From Taxawa tesnikishii (nom. ined.) (Eukaryota > Ascomycota > Dothideomycetes > Dothideales), in the NCBI GenBank assembly GCA_030247885.1, contig JAPDRO010000008.1, forward strand, positions 1,178,001-1,242,000: DNA of 64,000 nt, given 5' to 3'. Of this stretch, positions 13,993-25,751 are shown piece by piece. How positions within the stretch are numbered: position 1 is the first letter of the stretch; each line of letters opens with the position of its first letter. The translations under genes were made by a program, and so were the position numbers. The notes under the pieces were generated by a model. That model ran no database searches. It saw nothing but the letters and a program-made list of their open reading frames with translations, and was not told the DNA's origin.

Positions 13993-15213
13993 AGTATTGG
14001 TGAAATGGTTGGTGTTTTGCAATGCTTAGCTGCACCGTGCCGTTAGTGTGGGTGCCAGGAGCGCAAGGCAAAGTGCAGTGGTTGGGAAGAAGTTGAAGGT
14101 GGGCGAGGGGTAAAGAGCTTTGAGTAGCTGGTGTGGTGGAAGATCTTGCGACTGAAGAGTTCACTTGAGCGGGGACGTGCTTGTTCGTGGATGTTATAAG
14201 GAAGTGAGCTGAAGTGAAGCTAGGTCCGGACGAGCTGCTGCGGTCCGAGGCGTTAGGACTGACCTTCTGTGCTCGATTAATTCCCTACAAGGCGCTTCCA
14301 GCGAGATTCAGTTGCGAAGTTTGAATGTGACTGGCACGCCAAGCCTGAACTGATCGATTCTGAGCCTGTAGATGACGAGAGGCCGACCGTAGCCGATGGA
14401 GAGACGTCGATTTACGAACTTGGGGACGGAACGTGCGATTGAGCGCTGGCGTTTGGTTCACTGACGTGCAGATGGTGAAAACAGGCCTGACAGATTTCAG
14501 TCTTACAGCGGGCCCCGTCTGCTGCCGCTGTTATCGCTGCAGGGATCTTGAGCCGCCAGCGTTGGTGAGGCTTGTGTGGGCGGGGCGTTCGCTGAGTGAA
14601 GTGAACATGCAAAGATGAATGTTGGCATCCGCAGGTTCAAGTCGACGCATATCAGCTTGACGTAGTATGTGCGGTGTTGATTTCATCGTCAGCTTGCAGA
14701 AAACCAGCACCAATGCTTGATAATGCTTCGACATACCAACGTGGACGGCATTGGTTTCTGGAGATACTTGTGTACAAAACAACGGGAACAAAGTTTGGGA
14801 CCAAAAGACCTACTTCACAGACTCAAACACTGTCCTTGTCTGCAGGGATACTCATGATAGCTCGTAGATCATGGAGAAGAAATGTTTGAAGAATAGGCGC
14901 TTGCAGAGATATGGATTGGAAACAGTAAACCTAGCCTGAACCTATGCATAATCTCCGACTTCAGAAATCCGCAATCCATGTAGCACTCCGTGTGTAGAAT
15001 AGTAGAATCTTCACTTGCAAGGGTATCCTGCTGTAATGTACAACTGTATAGAGAAGTCTTGAGCTATAAAGACGGCAAGGGACTGAGGTGCAGTGAAGCC
15101 CTTCGTCATCGACGCCAAGCACTCACGCGCCTCGCGAACTTCGCGTCGCATTCGATGCAGCTTGAACCAATCATCACTCTACTACGGACCAGGAAACACT
15201 CAACCCTCACAGA
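13993..15213. other. Intergenic, divergent promoter region
   Basis: 1.2 kb between the hypothetical gene (-) and SDC1 (+). Only scattered short frames without domain-like content. Confidence 0.5.
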
Positions 15214-15750
15214 ATGGCAGACGGTGTACCCAATGGCACGGCGGCGCCATCCGGCGACGTCGAAATGAAAGAAGAAGCACCAACAGAGGTCCGTCCAGCT
15301 TCTCCCTCCATCAATCCCACTACCACGCACTCACCTCTCACAGACCACACTGAACGGCGTACCCCCGCCGCACCACCACAGCAAGACGCGGGTCCCCTCC
15401 CACCACCAACCGCGCAACCAGCCGCAGTGCCGGCCCAACAACCCATCCAACCCTCCGCTCCCCCAGCCCCGACATCGCAGACTCCCTTAGCAGCGACCTC
15501 AGCCGCGCCCACTCCACCGCCAGGGCCGGCAGCGCCGACGACGCGCCACGGATCAAACCCACCGGCATCATTCCAGCCGCCTGAGCGACCGAACCCGCAT
15601 GGATCGCCGACAAGAGTCTATCTGAACCAGAACGTGACGCCGCATCTGCTGGAGGCCATGAAGTATTTGGCGGCCAACGAGCCGGCGAAGCCGTTGAAGT
15701 TTCTGAGCGAGTTTTTGGCGCAGAGGAGTGCGGAGATTGAGGGGGTTTGA
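15214..15750 (+). CDS. SDC1: COMPASS subunit SDC1 (Dpy-30 domain)
   Basis: Nuclear subunit of the Set1/COMPASS histone H3K4 methyltransferase complex. Single exon, 178 residues. Residues 1-130 are disordered and rich in Pro, Ala and Thr (for example PAAPPQQDAGPLPPPTAQPA). The C-terminal Dpy-30 dimerisation helices read RVYLNQNVTPHLLEAMKYLA and PAKPLKFLSEFLAQRS, matching the family pattern in which this region docks on the Bre2/ASH2L partner. The extended Pro-rich N-terminus is usual in filamentous fungi. The start is the only ATG giving this frame. Confidence 0.92.
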   Translation: MADGVPNGTAAPSGDVEMKEEAPTEVRPASPSINPTTTHSPLTDHTERRTPAAPPQQDAGPLPPPTAQPAAVPAQQPIQPSAPPAPTSQTPLAATSAAPTPPPGPAAPTTRHGSNPPASFQPPERPNPHGSPTRVYLNQNVTPHLLEAMKYLAANEPAKPLKFLSEFLAQRSAEIEGV

Positions 15751-16237
15751 GGGGTGGGAGAAGAGTCGAGGTCAGAGACGAAGTGGTGACTGACTTCGCA
15801 CTCGTCTGCTGTTCGCTCTCTGTCTCTCTCTCGGTCGCGCAGGGTAGGGTTGACTCGGGAGAAGAAGGGCAAAGGGTCGAAAAGAATTATTTGGGACATC
15901 GGAGGGAAGGCGGACAGCCAGTGCTGATATCCATCACTGCATAGCGAAGGCGTTTCGGGGCAATAGAAAAATCACTAGGGAAGAGGATCGATACCAAGCT
16001 CATGCAAAGATACGATAATGGTTTGCGAAGACAGATATTTGGAATGCAAGCGAACAAGGCCGTGCATTGGACGGTTGTTACTTTTGGCATTCAGCTGCTC
16101 GATCAGAAGCTTGCTGTTCTCATGGTGGTTATAGCAAGAGTCCATGTCCATGACCCTCCCAAATGCATCCTTTTGCCCTGAACTCCAGCGCAAACGTCCT
16201 GACACGTCCCCACTCAACCTCGCACAACATTCTTCCT
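15751..16237. other. Intergenic, convergent 3' region
   Basis: Lies between SDC1 (+) and RPS13 (-). Nothing else seen. Confidence 0.5.
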
Positions 16238-16905
16238 CTATGCGACAAGGGTGCTGGCAGTGGCGGACTCGTAACGCCAGGTGGGGGGCAGGACACCGAC
16301 GGACTTGTAGTAGCGGGACAGACGGTGGATACGAGACTCGATGAGAATGAGGCGGAACTTGCTGTCCTTGTCCTTGCGGTTACGCTCAAGGTGCTTGCGA
16401 ACGGCGACGGCCTTCTTGATGAGCATCTGCAAACGAGGGTCAGCTATTGCACGATGGAGAACTGCTAACAGAGAAACGTACGTAAAGGTCCTCTGGGATC
16501 TCAGGTGCGAGACCTAGATCACTCTGTCAGTCATAGACCAATCAGAGGCGTATGTGTTGTTGTTGTCGTTGTGTGCGGCGCCATATTTCAGGCTTTCACA
16601 CAATTCGGCGGCGCATACCGTTGGACTTCAAGATACGCAGGATCTTGTTACCAGTGACGACCTTGCTGTTGTATGTCAGCGCCGTTTCCTCCGAACTCTT
16701 GCTGGCACACTACTGACACCTGGGCGACACCGTGGGAGTCACGGAGGACAACACCAATCTGAGAAGGGGTAGCACCCTTTCTGGCGAGCTTGCAGATCTG
16801 GTCGACGACCTGCTCGGGGGTGGTCTTGAGCCATGCTGGAGGAGTACGGCTGTATGGGATGGCGGAGGCAGAGATGCCCTTTCCGTGGCTGTGCATGCGA
16901 CCCAT
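16238..16905 (-). CDS. RPS13: 40S ribosomal protein S13 (uS15)
   Basis: Small-subunit ribosomal protein. Four exons: 16718-16905, 16619-16665, 16482-16513 and 16238-16426. It starts [20 protein letters not shown] and continues [59 protein letters not shown] and [19 protein letters not shown], ending [20 protein letters not shown]. The full length of about 151 residues matches the family. Introns are 52, 105 and 55 nt; the 105-nt one is longer than usual here. I looked for but cannot assign an intronic snoRNA. Confidence 0.96.
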
Positions 16906-19350
16906 TTTGGCGGTATTGAGAGGTTGTCGACGAGGTTAGAATTGGTCGGTCGTTGGTTGCTGCGGTTGTCGTGCTCGTCTGCTCGAATACAAAGTTCATG
17001 AAGTTCAGGAAAGAATTCGATGGTGGAGGCTCTGCCGGAGTTCAACCGACTGAGACTTTTCATCACCCGTCCACCTCGCTGAGAAAGAACTTCTCGCTCA
17101 CAACAACCGCAACACTCATCTCCTTGCTCTTGAAAACGGTCATGCAATGCCGAAATGCTGGTCGCACCTCGTGCTGCACAAGGGGACAGTGCGACTTCTG
17201 GTATCGCGGCATCGCCACGTGCCCTTCTTTGTAAGGTAAGCACACCTCCCAGTCCTTACTCTCATGCAAAGCGCCACATCGTTACAGTGATGAATTGTCT
17301 AAATCTATTACTTTTTTCTGGTACCTCTTATGTCAGTGGCTTTCGAGTCGCGATGATCTAAATGGACTTCTGATTACGACCCTCATTCTCTACATGCATA
17401 TCCTTAGAAGAAATGGAACATTCACTGATTTGCAAATAGTAAAACTCGATTCTGCAAGTCGGTAGAAGAGCGATATAGCTGTACTCTCTGCGTCCAGGAC
17501 GGCCCTTATTGTTCGTCTTGATAGTTCTGCGATACTGTCTTTTAGCAAAGACTGCATCGTACAAGACTTTGTACGTAGAGTGTCTTGCGTTGTCTTTCAT
17601 AGTCAAGTTTTTGGTGCAGACTAGTTTCCTTCCCAGAACGCAAAAACATGACATGTTACAAGTCTAGATCTTCTCATTCGTTCTTGTTGGCTGGTGTTGC
17701 ACACACTCACCGAATTCCGACATTCATGCACGCCGTTTTTCTTTCGGTACGGGTCGCGTGCTGTCAGTCCACAAGCGTACAGGACTCGCTGGTGGTGGTC
17801 ACACTGTTCAGAGTTGAAGGCCACCTGCCTGGGATATCAGCTGTCGGAAACACTTGTGTCGCCCAATCTACAGCCTTACGCGCATGGTCTGCCTCGTGTC
17901 TTGTAACGTCGTCAGCCTTGTCTGAGTTCGCTAGCATACTGTGCACATGTAATTGACGCCGTTGGCACTCGCATAACCGATACTTCCCAGCAAACGCTCC
18001 CAGCATAAACTTGCACAACAGCCTGTTTAACATGCATTTAAGCGCAAACTGCAAGGGTAGGTAGGCCAATGAGAATCGCTGGTGGCTTACCCAGCCATAC
18101 GCGTCCCCCAAGAGTTGTTCTACTTTGTTGATGACCCGTTGGTTGCCGGGACGGTTGCCGAACCCTTCAACGTTGGATGCTGGGGACAAAATGATTGATT
18201 GCGCGTCTGCGGTCGTGGGAACAAAAGATCAACCAACTACCGGGTGGCCGGACGTTGTCCCGCCGGGCTGCTGAAGATGTCCGAACCCCAAGAGTGACGA
18301 CGACGGGTGCGTGGTCCAGCCGCCATGTGTGTGGGCGTCGTTGAGTGTTGTTGGGTCGCGTCGAGTTTCCTAAAGGCTGGCATTGCATGTGTACACCGTA
18401 GTAACATCGGAAAACCGTCCTGTTAGTGGGCAAGATGGAGTAAAGATATTCTTTCCCCGTGGCCGAGGATCCCACAGCGCGATTTACATATGCGACTAGC
18501 CAGGCACTGGAGCATGTTGAACGCTGCCGAAACAGGGGTATGCCTTTCTGCCAGAGCTGCCATAGGGCTTGGCGAATCGGAAAGAGCCTGGGCAGGGGCC
18601 ATTTGTGGGTGATTTTGCGCTGAGCGCTCCATGACTTGTCACCTCTCAAGGCGCGTTTCGAAACAACACAAGAGGTGGTCCGAGGTCCGGTGCGGTGCAG
18701 CAGCGCGTGGCGCTCGGGGCTGCGTTTCTGTGGGCGGCCTGGCTGCCTCCAACGCTCTCCGGCCACCAGAGCGCCCACGCACGCACGAAGAGCCAGCAAA
18801 GCAACGTAAGCTGAAGCTGACGGAGTGGAGTGCATCTAGTGTGGCGAACGAATGTTCCCGACGCTTGGTTGTTCGTGCCGCGACAAAAGAATCATTCGTG
18901 GGCCAGACAAAGAATTTCGCTGGTGAGCATAGATCATTCTCGGACAATGGACGAGGTCAATGGGCGAGGTTGTGCTGGGTGGATCCGAGTAAAATTACAC
19001 ATGCGGGTTCCTGAAGCCGTTCGGCGCTAACAAAGGAAGCTAATGCCGGAATAACGCACGGCGGCTCCTTGTTTCCACGCAAGCAGCGCAAGCCAGTCTG
19101 TTTTATCTGGCCGCATTCCTCCCTCCCCAGCCTCTCTGTTTCCTCCTACACTCGTTTCTTGACGCAAACACTACATTCACTACATTGACCGTCAGTCATT
19201 CTTTATATACTGCACGCGCGCCGACCATTCGTTGCCAGCACACCACTATCAACGAATTAACGACCATCTGCACCACTTGCTCCTATCAGAAACAGTGATA
19301 CCATTTTTGCGACTACAACCTCTGGAAGGCTTACCGAAACCATATCCACA
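16906..19350. other. 2.4-kb intergenic region
   Basis: Upstream of both RPS13 (-) and TOS1 (+). Long frames exist on both strands (for example 18167-18835 on -), but their Arg/Ser/Cys-rich content looks like chance reading. No RNA gene or repeat recognised. The last 200 bases are pyrimidine-rich with a TATATA-like stretch near 19203, likely the TOS1 promoter. Confidence 0.45.
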
Positions 19351-20829
19351 ATGAAGCGATTCCTCACCGCAACCGCAGTCTTCGCTGCTGCCATCACGGG
19401 CGCGACCGCAGACCTCTGCGCCGATGGCTCGACCGACGACGGCGGCAACTGGTATTGTCAGGAGGTCAGCGCTATCACCTACACAGGCGTCGGCGGCTCT
19501 GGGTCCTACAACAAGGTCACCAACATGGACAGCTCCAGCGGTGCCTGCTCCTCTTCTCCATTCGGTTACTCTGGCTCCATGTCCCCCTTGACGAGGAAGT
19601 AAGTTCCACATGACAATCATGAGTAAGAAAACAGTGACTGACTCTGCGCAAAGGTCTCTCTCCACTTCCGTGGACCCCTCCAGCTGAAGCAATTCGCCGT
19701 CTACACTCCATCGGGCTCCTCTTCCAAGAAGGCCAAGCGCAGCGCACACGAGCGCCGCCACGCCCACGGTCACGCACACTTCCACCAGCACCAAAAGGAG
19801 GTCCGCGAGGCGCAAGACGCCGCCGAGAAGCGCGCTGTTGGTGACTGGGTCACTGCCACCATCAACGGCCAGGTTGTCTCCTGGGCTAACAGTTACGACG
19901 GCTCCTCCTCGCCAGCTACCTCGGCTGCCGCCGTTGCCGCCTCCTCTACCCCAGCCTCTTCTGCTGCCCCAGCAAGCAGTGCGACCTCTATCTCCGTGGC
20001 GATCAAGCAGGCTGTCAAGCCCTCCAGCGCTTCCTCCGCTGCCGCCAGCACCAAGGCTTCCTCTGCTGCTTCCTCTTCCTCTTCATCCTCGAGCTCCGGC
20101 GGCTGGACCCAGCAGGCCTATTACAACGCCGAGTCTGGCACCGCCAACGGCGTGACCTTCCTTAACCACAACGGTGGCTCCGGGTCCGGTGTCTTCGACT
20201 ACAAGTTCGGCAACTCTCTGTCTTACGCCTCTGCCGATGGTTGCAGCGGTGCCTCCTCTCCCCAGGTCCTCAGCAACACTCAACTGCCATCCAACGAGGA
20301 GATTGTCATCATGTCCGACAAGGAGTGCAACGACGGTGACTGTGGCTACGTGCGCCCAGGCACTGTTGCCTACCACGGCTTCGACGGTGCTCAGAAGGCT
20401 TTCTTCTTTGAGTTCCAGATGCCCCTCGATGGCAACACCGATGCCACCACCAACGGTGACATGCCAGCCATCTGGATGCTCAACGCCCAGATCCCCAACA
20501 CTTTGCAGTACGGCCAGGCTGACTGCTCCTGCTGGACCAGCGGCTGTGGTGAGTTCGACATTTTCGAGGTTCTCGCTCCAGGTGACCTCCGCTGCAAGTC
20601 TACTCTGCACGGCAACGTTGCTGGTGGAGACTCTGACTACTTTGCTCGCCCAACCGGCAGCACCATCAAGGCCGTTTTGGTCATGAATCAGGACAACCTC
20701 CACATCAAGGTCCTCGACGACAGCTTCGACTTCAGCAGCACCATCGACGCCGCCACCATCAACGACATCTGCGATTCCACTCTCACGCAAGTGAAGAACC
20801 TCGTTTCTCTCTTCGCTCTCTCCTCGTAA
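19351..20829 (+). CDS. TOS1: TOS1-like cell-wall glycoprotein
   Basis: Secreted cell-wall protein of the Tos1/YJL171C family (DUF2403 then DUF2401). The signal peptide is MKRFLTATAVFAAAITGATA. DUF2403 is in exon 1 and early exon 2 (NWYCQEVSAITYTGVGGSGS; then VSLHFRGPLQLKQFAVYTP). After possible Kex2 sites (AKR, EKR) comes a Ser/Ala-rich linker. The DUF2401 region includes NGDMPAIWMLNAQIPNTLQY and CSCWTSGCGEFDIFEVL, the likely catalytic-like core. The intron is 19599-19653. Exon 1 as read ends SPLTRK, but the family expects PLDEE before VSLHF. A run of five C at 19583-19587 is one base short for that frame, so a one-base deletion is likely. No GPI signal is obvious at the C-terminus. Confidence 0.9.
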
Positions 20830-21651
20830 GAAGCAGACGGATGCTGGACATACCTTTCATTCTCATGATCCAGCACAGAGCATAGGGTAACGGCGTTTTT
20901 TCTTCCTCATGATGGGCGGCTCAGCTGTGAACCTTGGATGTGAATATCAATAGGCTGGCGCGGGGCGCAAAGGGCGCTTTGTCGATACTCGCCATAGTAG
21001 GCAACATATCATTTATGTAGAATGCAATCTGCAATACCTTCTGAGCATTCACACAAACGTCTCTGTCCCGAAAATGTGTTCAACTCGGTATCGGGTCTTG
21101 AGAGGCTTGCCGTAGTATGTCTAGCGTTGTGGTTGTACGAGAGTTGAGGTTGCTGTCCTAACGGCCTCGATCACTTCTCCATGGGGATAAGGATGAGGAT
21201 GAGGATGAGGATGGGGATGGGGATCGTCATCTTTTGATGATGAGTGAAGGCTCGGCAGGAGGCGTTGTGTTGTTCTTCGGAAGCCGAGGCTGTGGCTCTT
21301 TCTTTCCTTCCTTTCGTCAGCCGTCAGCCGTCAGTGTTGCGAAACTCAGAAACACCTTCGCAAACCAACCATCGCATTTTCAGCCGTAATTATACAGTAG
21401 CCAGACACAGCACACTTCCACGTCCTTCTTACCGACTCTTTACGCGTGCCATTGTTGCCCCGGCCCGTCCGCCATTCTTTTGCCGCCATCCCCGCATTTC
21501 GTGTGAGCCGATTCCGCCGGCCGCATTCAGCTGAACAGCCACCGACACCGATCACACTACGTCTGTGAACCACCACTCGCGCCGCCCCGACCTCACCTAC
21601 GATTAGCTGTCGTTGCTGAGCACAAGGAGAAACGGGCAGGCCGAGCCTGGT
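20830..21651. other. Intergenic region with a short GGATGA repeat
   Basis: TOS1 3' region and PEX13 promoter. An imperfect GGATGA/GGATGG hexamer run lies at about 21185-21222. No other feature seen. Confidence 0.5.
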
Positions 21652-23140
21652 ATGGCCACGCCGTCGCCGCCAAAGCCATGGGAAAGAGCGGGTAGTGCCG
21701 CGCAACAAGGTACGATATGCTGCCGACAGACAAATCCTTGATCGCGCATGGGCATGAGCTTATGGTCTAGCAGCTACATTATCTTCTACACCAGCAGCAG
21801 GAGCCTCCACTAGTGCTGCTATTCCTTCTACTCCATCAACCTCAACCACATCTGGAGCGCCGGTCCTCCCTTCCCGTCCGGAATCGCTCAACGCCGTCGT
21901 CAATCGCACCGCCTCAAATTACTCGGCATCTCCTTACGGAGTGAACAGAATGAACAGCTCACCTTACGGCTACGGTGGCATGTCCTCCTACTCCTCTCCT
22001 TACAACCGGTTCGGCTCCGGCTACGGCGGTGGCATGTACGGCGGCATGGGCGGATATGGAGGCATGTACGGGAACGGCTACGGCGGCATGTATGGCAACG
22101 GTTATGGTGGGATGATGGGTCCCAATCAAGACCAAAGCCTTACTCAAAGCTTTAGCCAGAGCACGCAAGCCACCTTCCAAATCATTGAGAGCATTGTGGG
22201 CGCATTCGGAGGGTTCGCGCAGATGCTGGAAAGCACATATATGGCCACTCACTCAAGCTTCTTTGGTATGTGTTTACTACAGATCGATCTCCAGCGACGT
22301 TGCTAACGCGAGGTTGTTCTAGCTATGGTCTCTGTAGCCGAACAATTCGGTAACCTCCGACAGACACTGGGGTCTGTCCTTGGAATATTCACACTCATTC
22401 GCTGGGTTCGGACGGCCATTGCCAAGATCACCGGGCGGCCGCCACCGGCAAACTCGAAGGAGCTGACGCCGCTCAACTTCGCTCAATTCAGTGGCAAGAG
22501 CCCAGATGGCTCTCCAGCTCCACCAAGGGCGAGCAAAAAGCCCTTCATCATGTTCATCGTCGCCGTCTTCGGACTTCCCTACCTTATGGGCAAGCTCATC
22601 CGCGCTCTCGCCCGCAGCCAGGAGGAAGAAGAGAAGCGGCGCATGCAGGCCGATCCGCAGGCCTACGCGGCCCAGAACGGGCAACCGATCGATCCATCCA
22701 AACTCGACTTCTGCCGCGTCCTATACGACTTCATGCCCGAGGCCAACCCCAACATCGCAAACGGCGTCGATCTTGCCGTCCAGAAGGGCGATCTCGTCGC
22801 CGTACTCAGCAAGACCGATCCCATGGGCAACCCGTCAGAGTGGTGGCAGTGCCGCGCTAGAGACGGGCGCAAGGGCTATCTGCCATCCAACTACCTCGAG
22901 ACCATCCAGAGGAAACAGCAGGCGCAGATCACGTCTGGCAGCCAGCCCGTCAGCCCTGTCGGAAGCAGAGCGCAGACGATGACGACGACCAGCTTGAGCG
23001 CTCCCGGCAGCAGGAGCAACACCATGGTCGACCGCGAGAAGGAGCTCGTCAAGTCTACGAATAGGCAACCGCCCAAAGTCGAAAGCAAGATGGGTGATTT
23101 GACTGTCGAGAGTTTCCAGAAGGGCCAGTTTTATTCTTAG
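21652..23140 (+). CDS. PEX13: Peroxisomal membrane protein PEX13
   Basis: Docking-complex component for PEX5/PEX7-dependent import into peroxisomes. Exons: 21652-21709, 21771-22267 and 22323-23140 (introns 61 and 55 nt), about 457 residues. The N-terminus (MATPSPPKPWERAG) is followed by a Ser/Thr/Pro stretch and then a Gly-Tyr-Met-rich region with repeats of GGMYGNGY, the YG-rich feature typical of PEX13. Membrane segments lie around ESIVGAFGGFAQMLESTY and FIMFIVAVFGLPYLMGKLI. The C-terminal SH3 domain reads CRVLYDFMPE, GDLVAVLSK, EWWQCRARDGRKGYLPSNYL. A Ser-rich tail ends QKGQFYS. Intact. Confidence 0.95.
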
Positions 23141-24219
23141 AAAGGTGAACGTGAGTTTTCGACTCGCTCTTGCGCGCAAGGGAAAGCGGTTTCCCCGTCT
23201 TCTGTGCTGGGCGTTCTAGCGATCTTTGATGCCTTGACTTGACTGGCTCGTTGGCTGGCGTTGGGTGGGGAAAAGAAATCATGTACATGAGTGGGGGCTT
23301 GAACATGGGAGGATGATACGTTCGTTCGCGACATGCTTACTGCTCTGTATAAACTCCAGGCCATCGTTTTTCCGATATCTATAATGGCACTCTCTCATGT
23401 CCCTCAACCTCAAACACCGCAAGGGCTTCCCAATGAGCATACCGATAGTGTAGGGGTGCGTGATGCTCAGGTGCAGCTGCTGCAGGCTGCAGTGACGTGG
23501 GAAGCATGGGAGAGGGGAGATGCCATCACGTTCCTTTTTCCTCTCTCTATCTCTCCCTCTTCGACGCGATTTCCTTGACGCTCCCCGTCTTGTTAACAAC
23601 CTGCTGCATTCACGACTGGAAGCGAACAGTTCAGTAGCGCTTGCGTGAGAAACTCGACTGAGGGCTCCTCAAAGTAAGACTCCAGTGCAGCTTGAGTGAA
23701 GCCGCAGGCAGCCCGCTCACTTTCGGCTCCTAATCGCCTTTTTCAAGAGACGGAGGAGATTAGTGAGAACCGCCACGGAGCTTCGAGGGGAATACGGGAA
23801 GGGTTCGTCCACGGGGATTACTCCAGTATCGCTGGCGACGATAGCTCGTACCGACGTCGATGGAATGGGGCAGATGGGTAGATGTCAGTAGTGACCTGTA
23901 CGCTTGGAGCGTCGTTGCCCTTTGATGACCAGCGGCAGATTCTGATACCAACAATGGGGGCGCCGTAGACCACCTCCCCATGTATGTTACCGACGAACAA
24001 TGTGTTTGTATATCAGTTGAATGCAGACGGATTTTGTTGGTCTGGAGGCGAACGTGATTGACCGAAGGATTGCTTCTGCGAATCACTTTTGGACATGGCA
24101 GGAATCTTGCCAGTAAGCTAGCGTTCACCCGCCTACGTCGGCGTAAACTGCGATGGGTTGTATATGCCTTTCCTGGAACGGAGAGTGGTTTCCCTGCTGG
24201 GAGTCAGCAGCCGTTGCTC

Positions 24220-24250
<31 letters not shown>

Positions 24251-25751
24251 CGCGCGTGTGTGTGTGAGACTCTGTGTCCGATCTCGACGACCCAGTGGCC
24301 TCCATCGCATATGGTCAGTTCAGTACTGGTCTTGAAGGGGATCTGTCGCGAACAGCTTTGATGAGGCGGGAAGAAGGGGGCTCGTGGATGTAGTTCTTAC
24401 CATGACGGTGCGAAGTGTTCATCAGTGAAGGACAAGCGGAGGATGACATGGCTGCTATGAGAACAACGGCCGGTGTTCCTTGGAGGTGCCACGCGGGTTC
24501 TATGAGTGCCTCAGCTGGCACCGTGGCGATCGCAGTCCCACTCATACCACAAGAACGATGGACTCGCCATTTCCCGCCGTCCAACCTCCCTCGAGAAGGC
24601 GAAGCTATTGACGTCTAGCCTGCTGCAGTGGCTACCTTAGAGCGAGTATCCTAGGTCCGGGAAACAGGCACGACGGTTTCCAAAAACGGAGAATATATCC
24701 CTAGAAGATATGTGGAGGATGTGGAGTCAAACCCCACGATGTCTGCTGCACAGGAGAATCGGAATGAAATCCACTCTCGTGCTGCTGACGACCGCTTCAG
24801 ACGGCGAGCTTACCGTCACGGAGCCTGTCATATTGCTAGGTGGGCCCGTCACCCTTTGTGGAGATGGAGACTAGGAAAATGCTCCCACCGCCTGAACGGG
24901 GAGGATGGCAAGGTAGTGCGGACCCTTTACCTCCACAGCCAGCTGCCTACCTCATCTGCCGTCCGTGAATCCATTCAAGCCCTGCGATATAAGTGGACCT
25001 TGCATTCCAGCCGCTGACAACTAGCCCGATCGGGGCTGGAGCGACAGCGCGGTGAAGTTCACCGACTGCACCCGTCCTGCCGTTAGGTAGACATCCTCCC
25101 CACGCTACCAGAGGATCCATTAGTTCGATCTTACCGGGGAACAATGATGCAAGGAGGGGGAGCCGGAGCTTGTGCAAGAGCCGCAGATCAAGCTCTCCTA
25201 GGGCAGCTGAAGCCTTTGCTGACACGAGACGTGTGTACCACCCTTCGGCGTCAGATCGCCCGGGCACTAGGTGAAGCGGTTAGGAGTCCGGTGCCGTGGG
25301 ACCGCGAAGCAGTAATGTGAGACAAGATCTTGTGGCTCTTTTCGCGGATTGCGGGCCTCTGGGCCCTGATAGTCTGCTTGATGGCATGCCAGTAATCTTA
25401 TCGATTGACGGGCAGGGGCGTTGCAGACACCGCCGTTGCAAATCAACGATGCCCTCTTAACCGAAGAGGCTATTTACAGAATGAAGCAAAGGCCAAGAAG
25501 TGGTGAAGACACTCAAGCAAGAGTTGTGGAAGTTTTGTGCAGAATCACAATTTCATTCCCCGTTGTATCTCGTAGCAGCACATTGCAATCTGCTTAAGGC
25601 GATAATGCTTGATGGTCTGACAAAGCGGGTTTTTGCTATTGTTACGAGTTTCTTCGTCGTAATTGTGTTGCTACTCGAAGGAAGGCCACTGCGTACCTTC
25701 CCGTGATGTGATAACACGTTGTTCGGATACCACAGTGCGAACTATGGGTTT
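23141..25751. other. 2.6-kb intergenic region
   Basis: No gene supported. It contains an alternating GT/GC tract at 24219-24266 (listed separately). Short frames around 24770-24880 look slightly protein-like but are under 40 codons. Confidence 0.4.
24219..24266. repeat. (GT)n(GC)n(GT)n dinucleotide tract
   Basis: About 48 bases of strictly alternating pyrimidine-purine: CG then GT units, a core of GC units at 24242-24256, then GT units again. This arrangement favours left-handed Z-DNA. It lies in intergenic DNA far from any gene called here. Confidence 0.95.

Noticed and set aside
18167-18835. 222-codon open frame on the minus strand
   Set aside because: Arg/Ser/Cys-rich with no domain-like segments, no leader or splice context; looks like chance reading in GC-rich intergenic DNA.
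23141-25751. Search for transposon or retroelement remnants
   Set aside because: No transposase, reverse-transcriptase or terminal-repeat signature could be seen here or elsewhere in the window.
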